From: Sulfidibacter corallicola | GTDB taxonomy: Bacteria; Acidobacteriota; Holophagae; Acanthopleuribacterales; Acanthopleuribacteraceae | Assembly: GCF_017498545.1 (NCBI RefSeq) | Contig: NZ_CP071793.1 | Location: 11,340,256 to 11,404,255 of the forward strand | Length of the DNA: 64,000 bases | Direction of reading: 5' to 3' | Shown here: positions 35,257 to 44,776 of the stretch, piece after piece | Position numbering within the stretch: the stretch's first letter is position 1 | Layout of the letters: every line of letters starts with the position of its first letter | Program-made: the position numbers and the translations under genes | Notes under the pieces: generated by a model | The model's database searches: none | What the model saw: only the letters and a program-made list of their open reading frames with translations | What the model was told of the DNA's origin: nothing

Positions 35257-36459
35257 TCACTTCGCCGGGCGGCGCCGTCGGCGGCGTCGACCTCGCGGCC
35301 GCTTGCCGCCACTGGGCTTGCCCTTCTCGCCGGGACGACGGGAGCGCCCCTTCTTGGCACTGGCGTGATGCTTGTGGAACTGCTCCAATTGGTGGCTCAG
35401 CTTGGGATCGAAATAGCCGACGTAGAATTCCACCAGGTTGCTGACCTCGCCGTTGAGCGGCATTCCGCCGAATGCGCCTTTCTGGGCCATCAACTGCCCC
35501 AGACACACCAGGCAATCGACGACCGGGTTGCGGAACGGCATGCCCAGCGGGTCGAGAAAGTCGTCCAACACGGCCCGTTCGTACTTTCCCGAGGTACCCG
35601 GCTGATGGCCCGACAACATGAAGAGGCCCAGCCACAGCTTCATATGGGTTTCTTTGGAAAAACTGCCGCGCGAATAATGAACCGGCACCGGAATGCGGGC
35701 CTGCTCGAGGATGGCGGGACCCCGCTCGGCCAACAGCGATTCACCCGCCGGCCACAGGAAACGGAACACCCCCAAATTCCGCAGACGGGTCACCACCTCG
35801 ACGGCGTAATCGCTCAACAGGATGCGGGTCAATTCCTCGTACTTGCGGCCAGGCCCGATTTCGAGCATCGTATCGCCCAGCTCGTGGATGATGCGCTCCA
35901 GCTCGGGTTCGATCGTAAAACCGTGGCGCTCGGAGAGCTTCACGGCGCGAATCATGCGCACCGGATCTTCGCGAAAACGCTCGTAGGGATCGCCGATGGG
36001 CACGAGCACCTTTTCTTCCAAATGCTTGATCGCCCCGAGCGGGTCGATGACCTCGAAGGTGCGGATGTCGTAGTAAATGGCGTTGATCGTGAAATCGCGC
36101 AAATTGGCGTCGGCCACAAGCAGCTCCCGTTGACTCTCGCCCACGTCTTCGGCGTCGTCGCTCTTCAGCGAGGAGATCTCGATGACATCGCCCGCGAAGT
36201 AGGTATGCACGATGGGGAACCGCTTGCCGATGGTCTTGCTGTTGCGAAAAATGAGGCGAATCTGCTCGATACTGGCATTGGTGACCACGTCGTAATCGCG
36301 GGGCTGGGTATCGCGCATCAGGTCGCGCAGGGCGCCGCCCACCAAAAAAGCCATGTATCCTTTGGACTTCAACCGATAGAGCACCTTCAGCGCCGGTTGC
36401 GATATATTTTTCCGGGAAATTTCGTGTTCGCTGCGCGGAAGAACGCGATAAGGTGCCAC
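35257..36459 (-). CDS. pcnB: Poly(A) polymerase / tRNA nucleotidyltransferase family (PcnB-like)
   Basis: 400 residues from GTG 36459, with GAGG eight bases upstream and a TATAAT box just before it; longer starts would put the promoter inside the gene. Class II nucleotidyltransferase head: YMAFLVGGALRDLMRDTQPRDYDVVTNA (GG plus DxD metal ligands), then RDFTINAIYYD, RFREDPVRMIRAVKLSERHGF. The C-terminal region has PcnB-type FLDPLGMPFRNPV and a highly basic tail (RRRRRRR) typical of bacterial poly(A) polymerase. It adds A tails to RNA, marking it for decay. A CCA-adding role cannot be excluded, but the basic tail and length favour PcnB. Confidence 0.85.
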   Translation of the reverse strand: MAPYRVLPRSEHEISRKNISQPALKVLYRLKSKGYMAFLVGGALRDLMRDTQPRDYDVVTNASIEQIRLIFRNSKTIGKRFPIVHTYFAGDVIEISSLKSDDAEDVGESQRELLVADANLRDFTINAIYYDIRTFEVIDPLGAIKHLEEKVLVPIGDPYERFREDPVRMIRAVKLSERHGFTIEPELERIIHELGDTMLEIGPGRKYEELTRILLSDYAVEVVTRLRNLGVFRFLWPAGESLLAERGPAILEQARIPVPVHYSRGSFSKETHMKLWLGLFMLSGHQPGTSGKYERAVLDDFLDPLGMPFRNPVVDCLVCLGQLMAQKGAFGGMPLNGEVSNLVEFYVGYFDPKLSHQLEQFHKHHASAKKGRSRRPGEKGKPSGGKRPRGRRRRRRRPAK

Positions 36460-36493
36460 CGAATACCTCGTTGGATTGCTCAAAACGATCCCG

Positions 36494-36499
36494 ATTATA
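36494..36499 (-). promoter_or_regulatory. -10 box (TATAAT) of the pcnB-like gene
   Basis: Perfect TATAAT on the minus strand, about 35 bases before the GTG start. No good -35 at 17 bases (ACTTCC). Confidence 0.45.
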
Positions 36500-36599
36500 C
36501 CTAAAGTGCGGGACAAGGAAGTGTGGGATCTGCACGGATTCGGGTCCAAAAAAGAAACGCGGAACGGACCAGGAACGTCACGCACCCGAAGTCCCCTCA

Positions 36600-36975
36600 T
36601 TAAAGCACATCACACCAACCAGTTAGGCTCGTGAATCGACATAAATCCCGCTAAAGTGCGGGCTTCCGCGCCTCTCGCTATTTTTCCCGACCACCTTCTT
36701 CCGTCAGATGACACTCGGGGTGACACCCGACGAGACATTCGTCCTGACACACTCGACCGGCGAACATTTCGACCGGCCGGCGATTGGGCGCCCCCCAGTC
36801 CGCGCGTTCCGTGTTACAAATGAGCCACTTTCAGCGCATTGCCGCCACGTGCGGCCGCTCCCCGCCACGCCAAGCGCACCCTGTAGGAAACCGAGGCGCC
36901 CACCCCCCTCCCCCAACATCGCGCCGCCTCGGCCGTCCCTGGATCCCATCCTTCCCCCACGGAGCCATGTTCACG
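36600..36975. other. Intergenic region between pcnB-like and symporter genes
   Basis: Divergent spacer. A small hairpin (CCCGC...GCGGG) lies near 36648-36663. The right part is Pro/Arg-coding in all frames and not a credible gene. The symporter ribosome binding site (GGAG, 36961-36964) is at its end. Confidence 0.4.
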
Positions 36976-38448
36976 ATGTTCACCGCTCTCGATACCTTCA
37001 CCTTGGTGGCCTACCTGGTGGTCATTTCCGGTCTCGGCATTTTCTTTTCCAGGCAAAACAAGGGTTTTCACGATTTCATGTTCGGCGGTGGCCGCATGCC
37101 CTGGTGGGCGATCGGCATTTCCCTGATCGCCACGTCGGTGAGTGCCACGACCTTTCTCGGCAATCCCGCCGACACCTACGGCACCAACATGACCCTGCTG
37201 ATGTGCAACTTCGGCGGGCTCGTGGCGATCGTGCTGGTGGGCTGGTGGTTCATTCCGCGTTTCCAGAGGTTGGGGGTGACTTCGGCCTACGAGGTCCTCG
37301 AACAGCGCTTTTCGCGGCCGGTGCGCCTGTTGGCGGCCGTCTTCTACTCGGCCCACCTGATCCTGCGGACCGGCATGCTGTTGTACGGCCCGTCCCTGGT
37401 CCTCTCCCAGCTCCTGAATGTCAGTATCTACCTGGCGATTTGCGTCACGTCGGTGCTGGCCATCGTCTACACCTACTTCGGCGGACTCCGGGCGGTGGTC
37501 TGGACCGATGTCATGCAGTTCTTCGTGTTGTTCGGCGGCGGCCTGCTGACGCTCTGGACGGTCGCTTCGGCCGTGGGCGGCTGGGGCGAGATGGGGCGGT
37601 TGGCCGCGGAGGCCGGCAAGACGACCTGGTTCGACGGCTCCCTGGATCCCTCGAACGCGCGCACCTTTCTCTCGGCGGGGGTGGCCTACATCGCCTTCGA
37701 CCTGGCGATTCGCGGATGCGATCAGCAGTTCGTCCAGCGCTACATGGCCTGTAAGGACATCCGCGAGGCCAATTACTCCTCGGTCCTCTCGCTGTTCCTG
37801 GGCCTGTTGGTGGGCCTGCTGTTCTACTGGGTGGGCGCCGGCCTGTTCGTCTATTTCCAGTCGGTCCAGGTCCAGGCCCTACCCGAGGGACTGGGCCGCA
37901 ACGACGTGTTCCCCTTTTTCCTGTTGAACATCATGCCCTCCGGCATCACGGGCTTGATGGTCGCGGCGATTTTTGCCGCGGCGATGAGCTCACTGGACTC
38001 GGCCATCACCGCGCTTTCCAATACCACGGTGACCGATTTCCTGAGGGCCGACCCGGCCCGGGGCGACCACCTGCAGCAGGCCCGCATCTGGGTCCTGGTT
38101 TGGGGCGTTTTGGGCACCTTGGCCGCCTTCGTGTGCGTGTTGGGCGAAGCCTCCCTGCTGACCAAGGCGCTGTTCTTCACCAGCCTGTTCACGGGCCCCC
38201 TGCTCGGCATTTTCCTGCTGGCGTTCTTCGCCCCCAAGGCGCGGCCCCGGGCGGTGTTCGGCGGCGCCATCATCGGCATGCTCTGCCTGTTGCCCTTTTC
38301 CAAGATCCCGGTGTTGCCCGATCACCTCTGGGAACCCATCTATACTTTTTCCTGGCCGTGGAATCCCTTGATCTCCATGACCGGAACCCTGGTCGGCGCG
38401 GCTTTGTTACACTTTTTGTGGCCCCGGACAAAGGCCGTGCACGCCTGA
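36976..38448 (+). CDS. Sodium:solute symporter (SSS family)
   Basis: 490 residues from ATG 36976 (GGAG eleven bases upstream; the ATG at 36967 is too close to it). About 13 membrane helices. SSS features: DTFTLVAYLVVISGLGIFFSRQNKGFHDFMFGGGRMPWWAIG near the start, SLIATSVSATTFLGNPAD in helix 1-2, VVWTDVMQFFVLFGGG, FVQRYMACKDIREA, and the sodium-site helix VAAIFAAAMSSLDSAITALSNTTVTDF. It imports an organic solute with Na+; closest in look to the sodium/glucose or myo-inositol type, substrate not determinable. It has no operon partner. Confidence 0.9.
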   Translation: MFTALDTFTLVAYLVVISGLGIFFSRQNKGFHDFMFGGGRMPWWAIGISLIATSVSATTFLGNPADTYGTNMTLLMCNFGGLVAIVLVGWWFIPRFQRLGVTSAYEVLEQRFSRPVRLLAAVFYSAHLILRTGMLLYGPSLVLSQLLNVSIYLAICVTSVLAIVYTYFGGLRAVVWTDVMQFFVLFGGGLLTLWTVASAVGGWGEMGRLAAEAGKTTWFDGSLDPSNARTFLSAGVAYIAFDLAIRGCDQQFVQRYMACKDIREANYSSVLSLFLGLLVGLLFYWVGAGLFVYFQSVQVQALPEGLGRNDVFPFFLLNIMPSGITGLMVAAIFAAAMSSLDSAITALSNTTVTDFLRADPARGDHLQQARIWVLVWGVLGTLAAFVCVLGEASLLTKALFFTSLFTGPLLGIFLLAFFAPKARPRAVFGGAIIGMLCLLPFSKIPVLPDHLWEPIYTFSWPWNPLISMTGTLVGAALLHFLWPRTKAVHA

Positions 38449-38561
38449 ACGGGTTACATTGCGGTGAGAGGTTTTCGTCAGCACGGGGTGCGCCCGCGGC
38501 GGGCGGAAGGATCGCACCTCCCCGGCCATGAGCCCATTCCATATCGCGAGGATATTCTTTG

Positions 38562-39296
38562 GTGACCAACCCCGAGTTCTCTCAAAATCGCAACTCCCAT
38601 TCACCGAAAGGTCCCTCGAAACGCCAGGCCGCCCTGGCGCTTCTTTTGTTGGTACCGGCCCCGAGCCTCGGCGTCGCGTTCGGCATGTGGATGCCCGAGA
38701 CCCGCGGCACCCCGCTCGGCCAGGGCCTGTACTTCTTTTCCAAGCTCTGGATCCTCGCGCTGCCTCTCCTGTGGACCGCCTTCGTCGATCGCGCCCGCTT
38801 CTCGTGGTCACCGCCCAAGGGCGGCTTCGCCTTCGGCCTCTACTCCGGCCTGCTCATCGGATCCGCCATCATCGCCGTCTACCTGTTGCTGGGTCACCAG
38901 TTGATCGACGTGTCCCAGGTGCGCTCGGCCGCGCAAACCAACGGTATCGCCGACCCCTTGCGGTACATCGGCCTGGCCGCCTACCTGTCGCTGATCAACG
39001 CCGTTTTGGAAGAGTACGTCTGGCGTTGGTTCGTTTTCAAAAAGAGCGAACGGCTCTGGGGAGCCAAGGCCGCCGTGTTCGCTTCGGCCTTCTTCTTCAC
39101 CCTCCACCACATCTGGGCGCTCAAGGCCCAGTTCAATCTCACCGTCACCGCGCTGTGCGCCGTCGGCGTCTTCGTGGGCGGCGTGATCTGGTCGTGGACC
39201 TACGATCGGTTCCGCTCGATCTGGCCCGGCTACCTGAGCCACGCCCTGGTGGACATCGCGATCATGCTGGTCGGCTACCACCTGATTTTCGGTTGA
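38562..39296 (+). CDS. CPBP-family intramembrane metalloprotease (CAAX/Abi type)
   Basis: 244 residues from GTG 38562 (GAGG ~10 bases upstream; TTG 38559 also possible). Several membrane helices (~24-45, 60-75, 90-110, 130-150, 165-185, 190-215, 222-244). The glutamate zinc-site motif EEYVWR (EExxxR), FFTLHH (FxxxH) and SHALVD (HxxxD) are all present, so the protease should be active. Members process prenylated peptides, bacteriocins or envelope proteins. It is not in a bacteriocin cluster, so a housekeeping envelope role is more likely. Confidence 0.85.
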   Translation: MTNPEFSQNRNSHSPKGPSKRQAALALLLLVPAPSLGVAFGMWMPETRGTPLGQGLYFFSKLWILALPLLWTAFVDRARFSWSPPKGGFAFGLYSGLLIGSAIIAVYLLLGHQLIDVSQVRSAAQTNGIADPLRYIGLAAYLSLINAVLEEYVWRWFVFKKSERLWGAKAAVFASAFFFTLHHIWALKAQFNLTVTALCAVGVFVGGVIWSWTYDRFRSIWPGYLSHALVDIAIMLVGYHLIFG

Positions 39297-39341
39297 ATTC
39301 GGGCCACGCCATCGCGCGTGGTCTCCCATCCCCCCTTCGGG

Positions 39342-40208
39342 TCAGACCGCCCAACGGGCATAGGTGCCGCTCGGCAGCACGAGCTCGCTGTTCTCGATAC
39401 CGACGGTCATCTCGCCGGCCTCGATTTGGGCCAAGGGCAGGTCGAACGCCATGTGGAGAATGTTCTTCAGGCTGCAGGCCGTGAACCCCGGCGTGTGGCA
39501 ACTCAGGAGGATGAACGCGAACGGATCGGCCAGTTTCTCGATGAGATCCAGCAGGATGGGGAGATCTTTTTCGATGCGCCAAATCTGGCCCTTGGGGCCA
39601 CGCCCGTAGGTGGGCGGATCCAAGATGAATCCCTGGTACCGATTGCCGCGACGCACTTCGCGCTCCAAGTACTTGACCACGTCCTCCACGATCCAGCGCA
39701 CGGGGTGGTCGCCCAGTCCATTCAACTCGAAGTTCTCGCGCGCCCAGGTGACGACACCCTTGCTGGCATCGACGTGGGTGACCTGGGCACCGGCCGCCGC
39801 GGCGGCGAGCGAGCTGCCGCCGGTGTACCCGAACAGATTGATGACGTGCAAGGAAGGATCTGCGGCATGGCGACGCAACCATTCGAAATTGGTCGCGCCC
39901 TGCTCGGGAAAGAGGCCGATATGGCCGAAATCGGTGAGCTTGGCCTTGAAGCGGAAGCCGCGCCAATCGACGATCCACGATTCGGGCGGGCGTTGTTCGA
40001 ACTTCCAGAATCCGCCGCCTTTTTGCGTGCGGACATGGACGCCGTTGACGTCGCGCTGCCATTCTCGCGCGTCGAGCTTACGCGGCCAGAAGGCCTGGGC
40101 GGCCTGGCGAACCACTTTATAGGGTCCCACCATTTCCAACTTCTGTTCGTCGCCGGCATCGATCAAGCGGTAGGCGCCGCGAGATGCCGGTTCCTTGATT
40201 TGCGTCAA
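39342..40208 (-). CDS. SAM-dependent methyltransferase (RlmI/RlmK-like, lacking PUA domain)
   Basis: 288 residues from TTG 40208 (GGGAGG just upstream). Class I methyltransferase: HVINLFGYTGGSSLAAAAAGAQVTHVDASKG (SAM site), WARENFELNGL, and catalytic-type DPPTYGRGPKG. The overall pattern matches the catalytic half of 23S rRNA m5C methyltransferase RlmI, including the preceding strand-rich domain (WQRDVNGVHVRTQKGGG, HIGLFPEQGATNFEWLRR). The N-terminal PUA domain of RlmI is missing. It probably methylates rRNA cytosine or a protein. Confidence 0.85.
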   Translation of the reverse strand: MTQIKEPASRGAYRLIDAGDEQKLEMVGPYKVVRQAAQAFWPRKLDAREWQRDVNGVHVRTQKGGGFWKFEQRPPESWIVDWRGFRFKAKLTDFGHIGLFPEQGATNFEWLRRHAADPSLHVINLFGYTGGSSLAAAAAGAQVTHVDASKGVVTWARENFELNGLGDHPVRWIVEDVVKYLEREVRRGNRYQGFILDPPTYGRGPKGQIWRIEKDLPILLDLIEKLADPFAFILLSCHTPGFTACSLKNILHMAFDLPLAQIEAGEMTVGIENSELVLPSGTYARWAV

Positions 40209-40315
40209 AAGTACCTCCCAAAGCGTAAGCGCCTTGCGCCCCACAGCCTACCACAAATGAGTACGGGCCGAGCAAGTGCGTCGCGCCGTGGTGGCGCGAG
40301 GGGGAGGAAGGGGAA

Positions 40316-40366
40316 AATTCCGGCCTTGTGGTGTGTTCTGACGATGGAACGTTAAAGGCCGGAATT
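40316..40366. other. Perfect 12-bp inverted repeat upstream of the methyltransferase
   Basis: AATTCCGGCCTT (40316-40327) and AAGGCCGGAATT (40355-40366) with a 27-base loop. It could be an operator, or a terminator of a minus-strand RNA, since it is followed by TTTTCCCC in that direction. Confidence 0.4.
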
Positions 40367-41107
40367 ATTGGCTGTTCACTGAGTAAGATAACACGATACA
40401 AGCGCAGGAACCATCGAAAAATCAGTCCTTTCGGGGCAGTCATGAGCCTTGTCACGCACTGCCGAATATGAAAAAAATCCATAGGTGAACCGACGAATCG
40501 CCCCACACGCGTATCTCCTTTGATTGCAGGGCTCGGATCGGGCACCGTGAAGCCGGAAACCTCGGTTCGATGCGCGCCCGACATGCCTGCATCCCTGGTT
40601 TTTAATACTTCGTGACTTACTTTTTTTCTGTAACTCGATCACATGTCCCGTAATCCATGGTCCCTGGACGATCCATGAAAAAACGAGATTTATGTACAGT
40701 ATTTTTTTGGTTTCTGCATGTATGGTTCGGTCCCATTGGACGAAACACGTCGGTCGTTCGACCTCGGGCTCGGCTCGTATGGGCACCGCGTCCAGAGTAT
40801 GTAAAGGACCGTTCGAAACCCAAACCGAAAGGGCTCCACGTCCGCGGCAGAAAAAAGCCCCGCCGATCGAAGGGCCATGTTCGGGTCCGCGCTACCACCC
40901 ATAAATGCGAAACGGGTGAAAAGTTCTCGCGCCACGATCCGATAGTACTTGGTAAGAGTTCCCTTTCAAAGCCTCTGATCGGCTCCGAAATCAACAGCCG
41001 ACATCCACGAGCCAATCAGCATTCGTGAGTGCTGGGAACTACCCAACCCCATCCTCGCCTCGGCTTTGGGGGGAACTCTTGCCCCATCAAATGCGCGAGG
41101 CCCGGGA
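40367..41107. other. Intergenic region, no gene recognised
   Basis: About 740 bases upstream of the methyltransferase gene and downstream of the PP2C gene. Frames such as 40657-41028 (+) are basic and low in hydrophobic residues, without ribosome binding site; competing frames exist on the other strand. I see no clear RNA gene. Confidence 0.4.
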
Positions 41108-41974
41108 TCATTCGACCCACATCAAACCCACGGTGACATTGTCCTTGCCGCCGGTATCCAGGGCCAGGGAGATGAGCTTTTCCGACAGGCCCTGCCAGTC
41201 GTTTCGATGGGCGGCCAGCGTGCGACAGATCGTCTCCGCCGCCACGAAATCGCTGAGACCGTCGCTGCAGAACAAAACCAGGTCGCCGGTCTCCAGCGGC
41301 AGCTCCTGAATCGCGGGATCCAAATTGGCCGCGCCCATGCCGATGGCCTGAAACAGGCGATCCAGCAGACGTTCGCCGAAATAGTCCAGTGTCTTGGCCG
41401 GGATCTCGAATTTGAGGGGATAACCGCGCGGGGTGTGATCCGTCGTCAATTGGCGCAACAGGTCCTGGCGGAAGAGATAGGCGCGGGAATCGCCCACGTT
41501 GACGAGGTGCAGTACCTCGTTTTCCACGAAGCCACCGACCAGCGTGGTGCACATCAGTTCGAAGCCGTCCTGCTCCTGTTGGGCGGCGGTCACCGCCGCA
41601 TCGCACAACGCGGCCACATTTCGCAGGATGTGAGACGGATGGGGCGGAGACGGTTCCCCGCCGTTCTGCTTCCCGGCAGGCCTGGCTCCGACGCCCCGAC
41701 CGGAGAAAAACCGCGCCAGACAGGACTCGGTCGCACCTTTGGCCAGATCGGCCGCGACATCGCCCCCGCCATGACCGCCGGCGCCATCGAAGAGGAAAAA
41801 GGCCTGCCGATCCTCGTCGAGCAGGTACCGGTCTTCGTTACAGCGTCGCACCAACCCCCGATGGGTCGCGCCCGTCATCCGGATCCGTTGTCGGGGCACG
41901 ACGGGCGACACACGGAACAGGTGTTGAACGAGCAGGGGCAAGCCCAGGCTCCGGTGGCGGGCATGGTGTTTCAT
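41108..41974 (-). CDS. PP2C-type serine/threonine protein phosphatase
   Basis: 288 residues from ATG 41974 (GGAG six bases upstream; the longer frame upstream is not supported). PP2C motifs: RCNEDRYLLDEDRQAFFLFDGAGGHGGGDVAA (metal-binding DG..GG, with DGAGGHGGG instead of DGMGGHxxG), LVNVGDSRAYLFR, DHTPRGY, LVLFCSDGLSDFVA and GGKDNVTV. All Mn/Mg-ligand aspartates are kept, so it should be active. It reverses Hanks-type kinase phosphorylation in the cytosol. No kinase gene is nearby. Confidence 0.88.
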   Translation of the reverse strand: MKHHARHRSLGLPLLVQHLFRVSPVVPRQRIRMTGATHRGLVRRCNEDRYLLDEDRQAFFLFDGAGGHGGGDVAADLAKGATESCLARFFSGRGVGARPAGKQNGGEPSPPHPSHILRNVAALCDAAVTAAQQEQDGFELMCTTLVGGFVENEVLHLVNVGDSRAYLFRQDLLRQLTTDHTPRGYPLKFEIPAKTLDYFGERLLDRLFQAIGMGAANLDPAIQELPLETGDLVLFCSDGLSDFVAAETICRTLAAHRNDWQGLSEKLISLALDTGGKDNVTVGLMWVE

Positions 41975-42247
41975 GTTGTTCTCCAGAGCGTATTTCTCCG
42001 GGACACCCCGCCGAGCAACCCACCGCACAAAAGGAATCGGGTGTGGGGATTCGGGCGGCCAGTGCACCGGTCGGTTCGAGGGATACAACCCAAAGTGTGC
42101 GATTCGGGTGGATGCTATCGTGCAAGATGTTGGAGCGAAACGTGTTGGGGCGAGCGTTGTCCGGCATTCCGGAGGCGTACTTGGAAAGTACGTCGAGCAT
42201 CGCCACGATACGTTGCAGCCCAACAGATTGTGCGATGGCGCCGCCAA

Positions 42248-42695
42248 GAATCGCTCAATTTAGGTACAAGGCTCTCCGCGACGGAGAGCCCTGTGCAAGA
42301 ACAGATTGCTCTGAGGCCGGCATATTCCGCGAAATCACCCTGGTCTGGTGGAAGGTGGCTGGTTCCTGATTCCGATTCCGCGGTCAGCAGCGATACAAAG
42401 CAACGATCAGGACAGATCCCTGCTCGCCGAACTCTGGAAGAAAACGAGCGGGGAGACAACCGGTGGCGCTGTTGATAACCACCGGTCACCCCGATTTTTA
42501 CTCAACCTTTTCCTTAAATAAAACTCTTGTTTTGGCCATGCGCAACACAGGTATATCTGCTTCATTTCAGACTTAAACAACTTGAAACAAACAAGATCTT
42601 GTTTCAAGTGTTGGCAGGAGCAAACGCAAAAAAAGCAGGATTGGAGATCCGCTCCGCACCTGCTTCCGCGATTCGCACCGAGTCGCCCCGGCCAT
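42248..42695. other. Intergenic region with terminator-like hairpins
   Basis: About 450 bases between convergent/aligned minus-strand genes. Besides the terminator at 42628-42663 it has an inverted repeat ACCGGTGG (42459-42466) / CCACCGGT (42479-42486). No gene seen. Confidence 0.45.
42628..42663 (-). terminator. Rho-independent terminator after the TPR/small-protein pair
   Basis: On the minus strand GCAGG...CCTGC with inner GGAG/CTCC, followed by seven T. It lies 33 bases beyond the stop of the 80-residue ORF, which supports that ORF as part of a transcript. Confidence 0.75.
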
Positions 42696-42938
42696 TTATC
42701 CGGTGAGATCCAAGTATCGACCCGCGGTCACGTCCAAGCCACCCGACTCATCCTGGGAAGGAATGGTCGGCGTGGAGGAGATCTCGACGGAGGTGGAAAT
42801 CTCCACCACATCTTCCACTTCCAACCGGTTGATTTCCGGAGCCACGGGCTCGGTGGGTAGGCGGGGAGGAGAAACCGGGGTAGAGGCGGCAAGGGGTTTG
42901 ATGGGGTCGGGATAGTCCCCATTCCCAGGTCCTGGCAT
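42696..42938 (-). CDS. Small Pro-rich acidic protein downstream of a TPR membrane protein
   Basis: 80 residues, ATG one base after the stop of the TPR gene, with GGGAG eight bases upstream, and a terminator right after the stop. Sequence is Pro/Ser/Glu-rich and disordered in the first half, then VEDVVEISTSVEIS and a C-terminal GGLDVTAGRYLDLTG. No Cys, no membrane segment, no known family. The tight coupling suggests a partner of the TPR protein. Confidence 0.6.
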   Translation of the reverse strand: MPGPGNGDYPDPIKPLAASTPVSPPRLPTEPVAPEINRLEVEDVVEISTSVEISSTPTIPSQDESGGLDVTAGRYLDLTG

Positions 42939-42939
42939 A

Positions 42940-44442
42940 TTATGGCTCCCAACTGGTCAGATACGTAAGGTTTCTTTGTAAAGCAGGATCGGGGTTTTCT
43001 TTCAGGCGCTTTTTCAGGGTATTGACGATCCAATCGTATTCCGTTTCGTCACCGTTGCGCTTGGCCAACATCCCTTGCGGAATCAAGGAAAAATAATACA
43101 AATTTAGATTCTTGGTTTTACTCGCGTATTTCTGAGCTTCCAAATAATGTAATTTTCCTTCGTGGCCCAAATAGATTTCATATAAGGCCAATTCGCGATA
43201 GAACCAACCCAATTGCTCGCTGTTGTTGTTCTTCTTGGCGGCCTCGATGCCGATCAGGGCCAATTCGATGGCTTCTTCGTAACTCTCGGTCAGCATCATA
43301 CGCGTTTTGACTATTTCGGCATGCAAGTACCAATACTCAGGGTCGTCTTCCCGCAACAGGCTTTCCGCCTCGGCGAGGGGCTCCAACGAACGCTCGTGAT
43401 GCGCCCTGTGAACGAGCGCCAAAACGAGTCGGGAGCGAAAGGCATCGTCGGATCGGTAGATTCCGAGGGCCTGATCGAGGTACTCGCGGGCAGCCTCGAT
43501 GTCACCGCTTTGCCGATGTATGGTGGCCAGTAGATCGAGCGAAGCCGCCGCGACGGTCGGCGTATCGGAAACCATCAGTTCCTCGGCCATCTGGCGGGCA
43601 ACCTTGACGTTGCCGGTTTCCATTTCCAGCGCGGCCCGTTCGAATTGCTGTTTCTCGGAGAGATCGCCTAGACCGATCAAAAACTCGAGCGCATGTTCGG
43701 CTCCCTTTTCCTTGCGAATGTGAAACGAAGACTTCTCGACGATGGTGGCGGCGCTAACCACCAGGGCCACGACGAAGGCGAACATCAGCTTGCGGGAGAA
43801 GCGCAGGCGCGGTATCGCGAAACGACGCGTATCCGCCCCTTCGGCCGGGTTCGCGTTGCGCGCCCCCAACCAGCGTGCCAACACCTCGTCTTTGGTCACG
43901 ACCGCCGTCATGCCGTCCGGCACGAGACAATGCCGGCTCTCCAAATCGTGGCGCAGGCTTTGGAGTTCGGAAACGAGGTGTTGTCGCTGGGTCTCCAATT
44001 GATCGTGAGACTTCTGCAAGTGGACCAGGCGCTTGGAGGCCGCGTCACCCTGAGTCAGGATGTCTGCGATCCCCTGCCGGGTGTGACCGGACTGTTCCTG
44101 CCACTCCTGAAGACGGTCTCCCACGGGACAATCTCCGGGGAGCTCGAGCGCCTCTTCCCCCAGCGTATGAATCTTCCATTGGCGCCCGGTGAGCCCGGTC
44201 TTCAGCCGGCCCCCCTCCGCCTCGAAACGAACTTTCAATTCCTTGAGCGGTGATTTGGACAAACGTGACTGCAAGTTGATCTTCAACAGTCTCGCGGCCT
44301 CTTCCTCCGGTTCAGCGGTCTTTTGGGCAAATTGTTCGAGCGTACCATTTTCCCTGGCCGCCAAAATGATGCCGTGAGCCGAATAAAGGCGGTCGTCGTC
44401 CAGGGACTTGATCACCATGCTGTAGAGAAATGGTTTGGTCAT
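42940..44442 (-). CDS. Membrane protein with coiled coil and TPR repeats, unknown function
   Basis: 500 residues. N-terminal part (~1-115) is soluble and may be a degenerate effector domain (FLYSMVIKSLDDDRLYSAHGIILAARENGTLEQFAQ). A coiled coil follows (~135-175), then a cytosolic linker and one membrane helix (~222-240, LMFAFVVALVVSAATIV). The C-terminal half (~270-490) is a TPR array (e.g. SGDIEAAREYLDQALGIYRSD, EYWYLHAEIVKTRMMLTESYEEAIELALIGIEAAKK). The layout resembles signalling scaffolds that couple a cytosolic input to extracytoplasmic TPR contacts. Followed directly by the small ORF at 42696. Confidence 0.7.
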   Translation of the reverse strand: MTKPFLYSMVIKSLDDDRLYSAHGIILAARENGTLEQFAQKTAEPEEEAARLLKINLQSRLSKSPLKELKVRFEAEGGRLKTGLTGRQWKIHTLGEEALELPGDCPVGDRLQEWQEQSGHTRQGIADILTQGDAASKRLVHLQKSHDQLETQRQHLVSELQSLRHDLESRHCLVPDGMTAVVTKDEVLARWLGARNANPAEGADTRRFAIPRLRFSRKLMFAFVVALVVSAATIVEKSSFHIRKEKGAEHALEFLIGLGDLSEKQQFERAALEMETGNVKVARQMAEELMVSDTPTVAAASLDLLATIHRQSGDIEAAREYLDQALGIYRSDDAFRSRLVLALVHRAHHERSLEPLAEAESLLREDDPEYWYLHAEIVKTRMMLTESYEEAIELALIGIEAAKKNNNSEQLGWFYRELALYEIYLGHEGKLHYLEAQKYASKTKNLNLYYFSLIPQGMLAKRNGDETEYDWIVNTLKKRLKENPDPALQRNLTYLTSWEP

Positions 44443-44776
44443 TTACGGCCGCCGATCTGCGAAGCGGCCGGAACCCATAGGACAAGGACACGTCGGGCAA
44501 AAAACGTTCCCCATCATAAAGCATTACCTTTCGCGCTAAAATAATTGTTTTTCGAAGCCTACACTCAGAAATACTCTGAGGGTATTTTGGCGCGAAGTAT
44601 AGCGTCAAATCTTTCGCTTGTACACGAATTTTTCCACGTACCTGCTTTGCCCGAAGATTATCTACCCCTGGCAAAACCGCAAACTACCGCACGATTAGTC
44701 CCATACCTTTCGCTCCACGACAGGTGACTCGCCGGCGCAAGTCCCCAATAGCGGAGGATGATAGGCGTGCTTCGGC
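44443..44776. other. Intergenic spacer between two minus-strand genes
   Basis: About 330 bases, AT-rich in the middle. It should contain the promoter of the TPR gene (a TTTATGAT stretch on the minus strand near 44517). A small inverted repeat CTCAG...CTGAG lies near 44565-44581. No gene is seen. Confidence 0.4.

Noticed and set aside
40657..41028. 123-residue basic open frame
   Set aside because: No ribosome binding site, no motif, equally long frames on the opposite strand.
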